A DNA stretch of 64,000 nucleotides from Atrichornis clamosus (taxonomy: Eukaryota; Chordata; Aves; Passeriformes; Menuridae): contig WBMZ01009000.1 of the NCBI GenBank assembly GCA_013400975.1, forward strand, positions 62,449-126,448. Direction: 5' to 3'. The translations under genes were made by a program, and so were the position numbers. Positions 61,723 through 64,000 of the stretch are shown in pieces. How positions within the stretch are numbered: the first letter of the stretch is position 1; every line of letters starts with the position of its first letter. A model generated the notes under the pieces. That model worked only from the letters and a program-made list of their open reading frames with translations, was not told where the DNA came from and ran no database searches.

Positions 61723-64000
61723 ATAATGTTGAATCCAAAATGATATGGCAACATAAATATCCAAATATAGTGTTGCTACAGTATGCCTGAAAAATGACAC
61801 TCATATTAACATTACTACTGTGAGAAATACTTTTAGTAACTTCTTGCTAGTCTATCAGTTAGATAGTCAGCACATTATATTGATTACTTAATTAGCACAT
61901 TCAAAAGCTTTGGACTGTCCAGATCACTTGAGGCTTAGTGTCCAGCCACATAAATTTTTTAATAAGAGACATAAATTTTTAAATTTGTCAGAAATCTGGT
62001 TTTATTAATTCTGCTCACAGACAAATTGTCAGGAGTAGAATTTTAAAACTTTGCTAGAATAAGAGGATATGGAAAAGTCTGTTTTCTAGATGTTAGGTTG
62101 TATGAAGTGGCTGAAATCTTAATGAGTTGAATAACTATACATAAGGCAAAAAGCTTAAGTATAGCAGATTATGCTTATTGTAGAGCATCAATAAATAAAT
62201 TAATAGGAATTTGGGAAAAAAAGTTCCTCAATAGGCATAAAATCATACTACCTAATATGGTCACCACTTTCAATGAAATCTGCATGCATAACTAATAACA
62301 AAGAGAAAGTAATAGCCTTGTACTTCCTCAGTAACACTAAGTGATAATAGGGAATGCATTATATTTCATCTTTTCCAATGACTAGATAATATCCAATTCC
62401 AATATCCAATAAGATATGATTTAACTTGCCCATTTTTGCTCTAAGAGAATTTAGGCTATTATGTTAACTTAAGAACTTTCCCAGAGTGGGAAGATTAATT
62501 TCTTCTATTAAGTTTGGTTTTGATTTAGAGTATAGCATCTTCACTGCTGAGCATCTTTGGAGGTATGATATATATGGATCAAACTTGTGAAGTTGTATCT
62601 GAGGAAATCTACAAGGCTACATAACAATCAAAACGTTTTAAGATCCTGCAAATGCAGGTACAAAAAGATTTGGTTTCCTTCAGGAAATACTCAGCAAACT
62701 TCATAAATACATTTGTATTATTATTTATATTTTATTACCTTTTTTTACATTTATTATATTTATATTACATTTTAAATCCTGGTGTTTCAATAAACATTAA
62801 AAATGTGTGTTCCACGTTCTCTGATATTTTCTAAACAGTCTGTGCCTTTCAGCATTGAAGACCTGCTTATTTTGTTCTCCTGTTGACTTTATTTTCCTGT
62901 TTGTTTACAGGAGCCTCTCTCAATCACTTTCAAATGGTTCAAATTACCAGATTCCATGGCTGGCTTATTAACATGTTAAGAAGTCAGAAAGAGACGTGGT
63001 GGTATGCTGTAATCCTTGTAATTACTATTCCTCATGTTTTGGATGACTAAAGCAAGACTGGTTATGAAATATGCTAAGCATTTGTAACTTCAGTTAATAG
63101 CGTGTAGTAGGTCTCAGCCTTACTGACTGAAGAGATCCCAAAATGAAGTTCACAAAAATCAGTGATCTCAGAAACTTGCTTTGAAAGGGCCTACATAGTA
63201 AGTAGTAAGTTATGCAAGGTATGACAGCATAGCCCTGGAAAGAGAGGAGTCCATCACAGAGTTTACTTCTGTCAGAATCTGTACATATGTTATGATAATA
63301 TCCTTATCAACATGATTTTAAGGCTTTCTGAAAGATCTATTCAGTGATTTCCAAAGAATCCATATCTTTTTCTCTTCATTTTCCTTAGTCCCAGAACATC
63401 ACGAGCAGCTGACATTTTCCTCTTGAGAGTTTATTAACTCATACCTTATGATGCCTGAAGAGGTTTGCTACTCTGCAAAAAAGCATGGAGCACTGATTTC
63501 CCTGGAACTGAGTTCAGCTTGTTTCCCAGGTACATCCTTTGCATTTTCAGATCCTCAAAGTCCTAAAACTAGGACTTAACCTTGAACACAGATTTAAGTT
63601 ACTACCTATTTTCAGTGGAAGTTTCCATTTATCTATCTTAATCTCATGTCCATTTCTTCCTCACACAATGTAAGTAATAATTTCAAAAAATGTTTCATTG
63701 CTCAAAACTCACTTTCTTCAATACTCAGGCTCTTAAGAGAACATTCTTCTCTTTCTTTTTCACGTCACATTGTGAATGCCACAGATATATTTGTATTCTT
63801 CCTACAGACATTCTCCCTGGAGATCTTTAGAGGTTCTAAAATTAAGTCAATTGTGCATAGACCAAATAAAAGAATTCTAGCCTACCCAAGTTGGCAGTGC
63901 CACACTCAGGTCCTCAATTTGCAATGCAACTATCTTTTTCTCCGATAAACTCAGAAGTTTTCTCTGATAAACTCTCTTTGAAAGAAATTTATATTTTTAT

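Larger units (their letters stand above)
28490..64000 (-). other. PTPRD: PTPRD gene, 3' part (seven last coding exons, introns, 3' UTR)
   Basis: PTPRD is a single-pass neuronal adhesion receptor of the LAR family (Ig and fibronectin domains outside, two phosphatase domains inside) that organises synapses. Only the intracellular end is here. Coding exons are 46725-47010, 46068-46246, 44692-44818, 43582-43707, 39023-39177, 34873-35008 and 32397-32465 (1078 nt; 358 aa plus a split serine codon). Introns between them are 478, 1249, 984, 4404, 4014 and 2407 bp; the intron upstream of 47010 exceeds 16.9 kb. PTPRD is preferred over PTPRS/PTPRF because of YEST (not YELT), SFIDGYR (not SFLDGYR), AETTEDF (not AESTEDF), STIVVML, RTVRQF, PKSGEGF, PISVHC and QYQFCYR. 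Subtracting the residues counted here from 1912 places the D1 and D2 cysteines at 1553 and 1844, the human positions, so no indel is present. No promoter or ectodomain exon lies in the window. Confidence 0.95.
47011..64000 (-). other. PTPRD intron upstream of the D1 P-loop exon (partial)
   Basis: At least 16,990 bp with no PTP-domain coding segment; D1 exons carrying KNRY, WPD and HC lie beyond the window. Apart from the listed repeats (48021-48078, 48619-48716, 55610-55770, 59052-59566, 60412-60446, 61630-61722) it is AT-rich with nothing I can name. Confidence 0.85.

Overview
The window is vertebrate nuclear DNA, almost certainly from a bird. It is AT-rich and gene-sparse, with conserved exons separated by kilobase introns. 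Its interspersed repeats are CR1 LINE tails and avian-type ERVL and ERVK solo LTRs. No Alu, L1 or other mammalian-type repeat was recognised.

The only gene I can support is the 3' end of PTPRD (receptor-type protein tyrosine phosphatase delta, LAR family) on the minus strand. Seven coding exons run from 47010 down to the stop codon at 32397-32399. They encode the last 358 residues: the end of phosphatase domain D1 from just after its catalytic cysteine, the D1-D2 linker, all of D2 and the C-terminus. Every exon-exon junction keeps frame, and no stop or frameshift was seen. The residue count fits the human protein (1912 aa) with no indel. PTPRD rather than PTPRS or PTPRF is supported by several diagnostic residues. 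The remaining roughly 17 kb (47011-64000) belongs to one intron whose upstream exon lies outside the window.

Layout: 1-28.5 kb is intergenic DNA downstream of PTPRD, carrying CR1 fragments (about 4.1, 5.2-7.3, 10.7-11.9 and 19.4-20.9 kb) and five solo LTRs (about 2.8-3.4, 15.5-16.4, 16.7-17.4, 19.55-20.12 and 24.1-24.6 kb). 28.5-32.4 kb is the inferred long 3' UTR. 32.4-47.0 kb holds the exons. 47.0-64.0 kb is intron with one ERVL solo LTR (antisense to the gene), two CR1 tails, a short tandem duplication and a perfect hairpin.

PTPRD lies on human 9p, which is largely homologous to the avian Z chromosome, so Z linkage is likely; this is inference from synteny, not visible here. I found no undescribed multi-gene system. 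The most notable items are the parallel intron at the Ser codon of both phosphatase signature motifs, the two weak GTACT donors in a row, a rearranged CR1 with an inverted piece, a solo LTR nested in a CR1 with a clean 5-bp target duplication, and several recent local duplications and hairpins.
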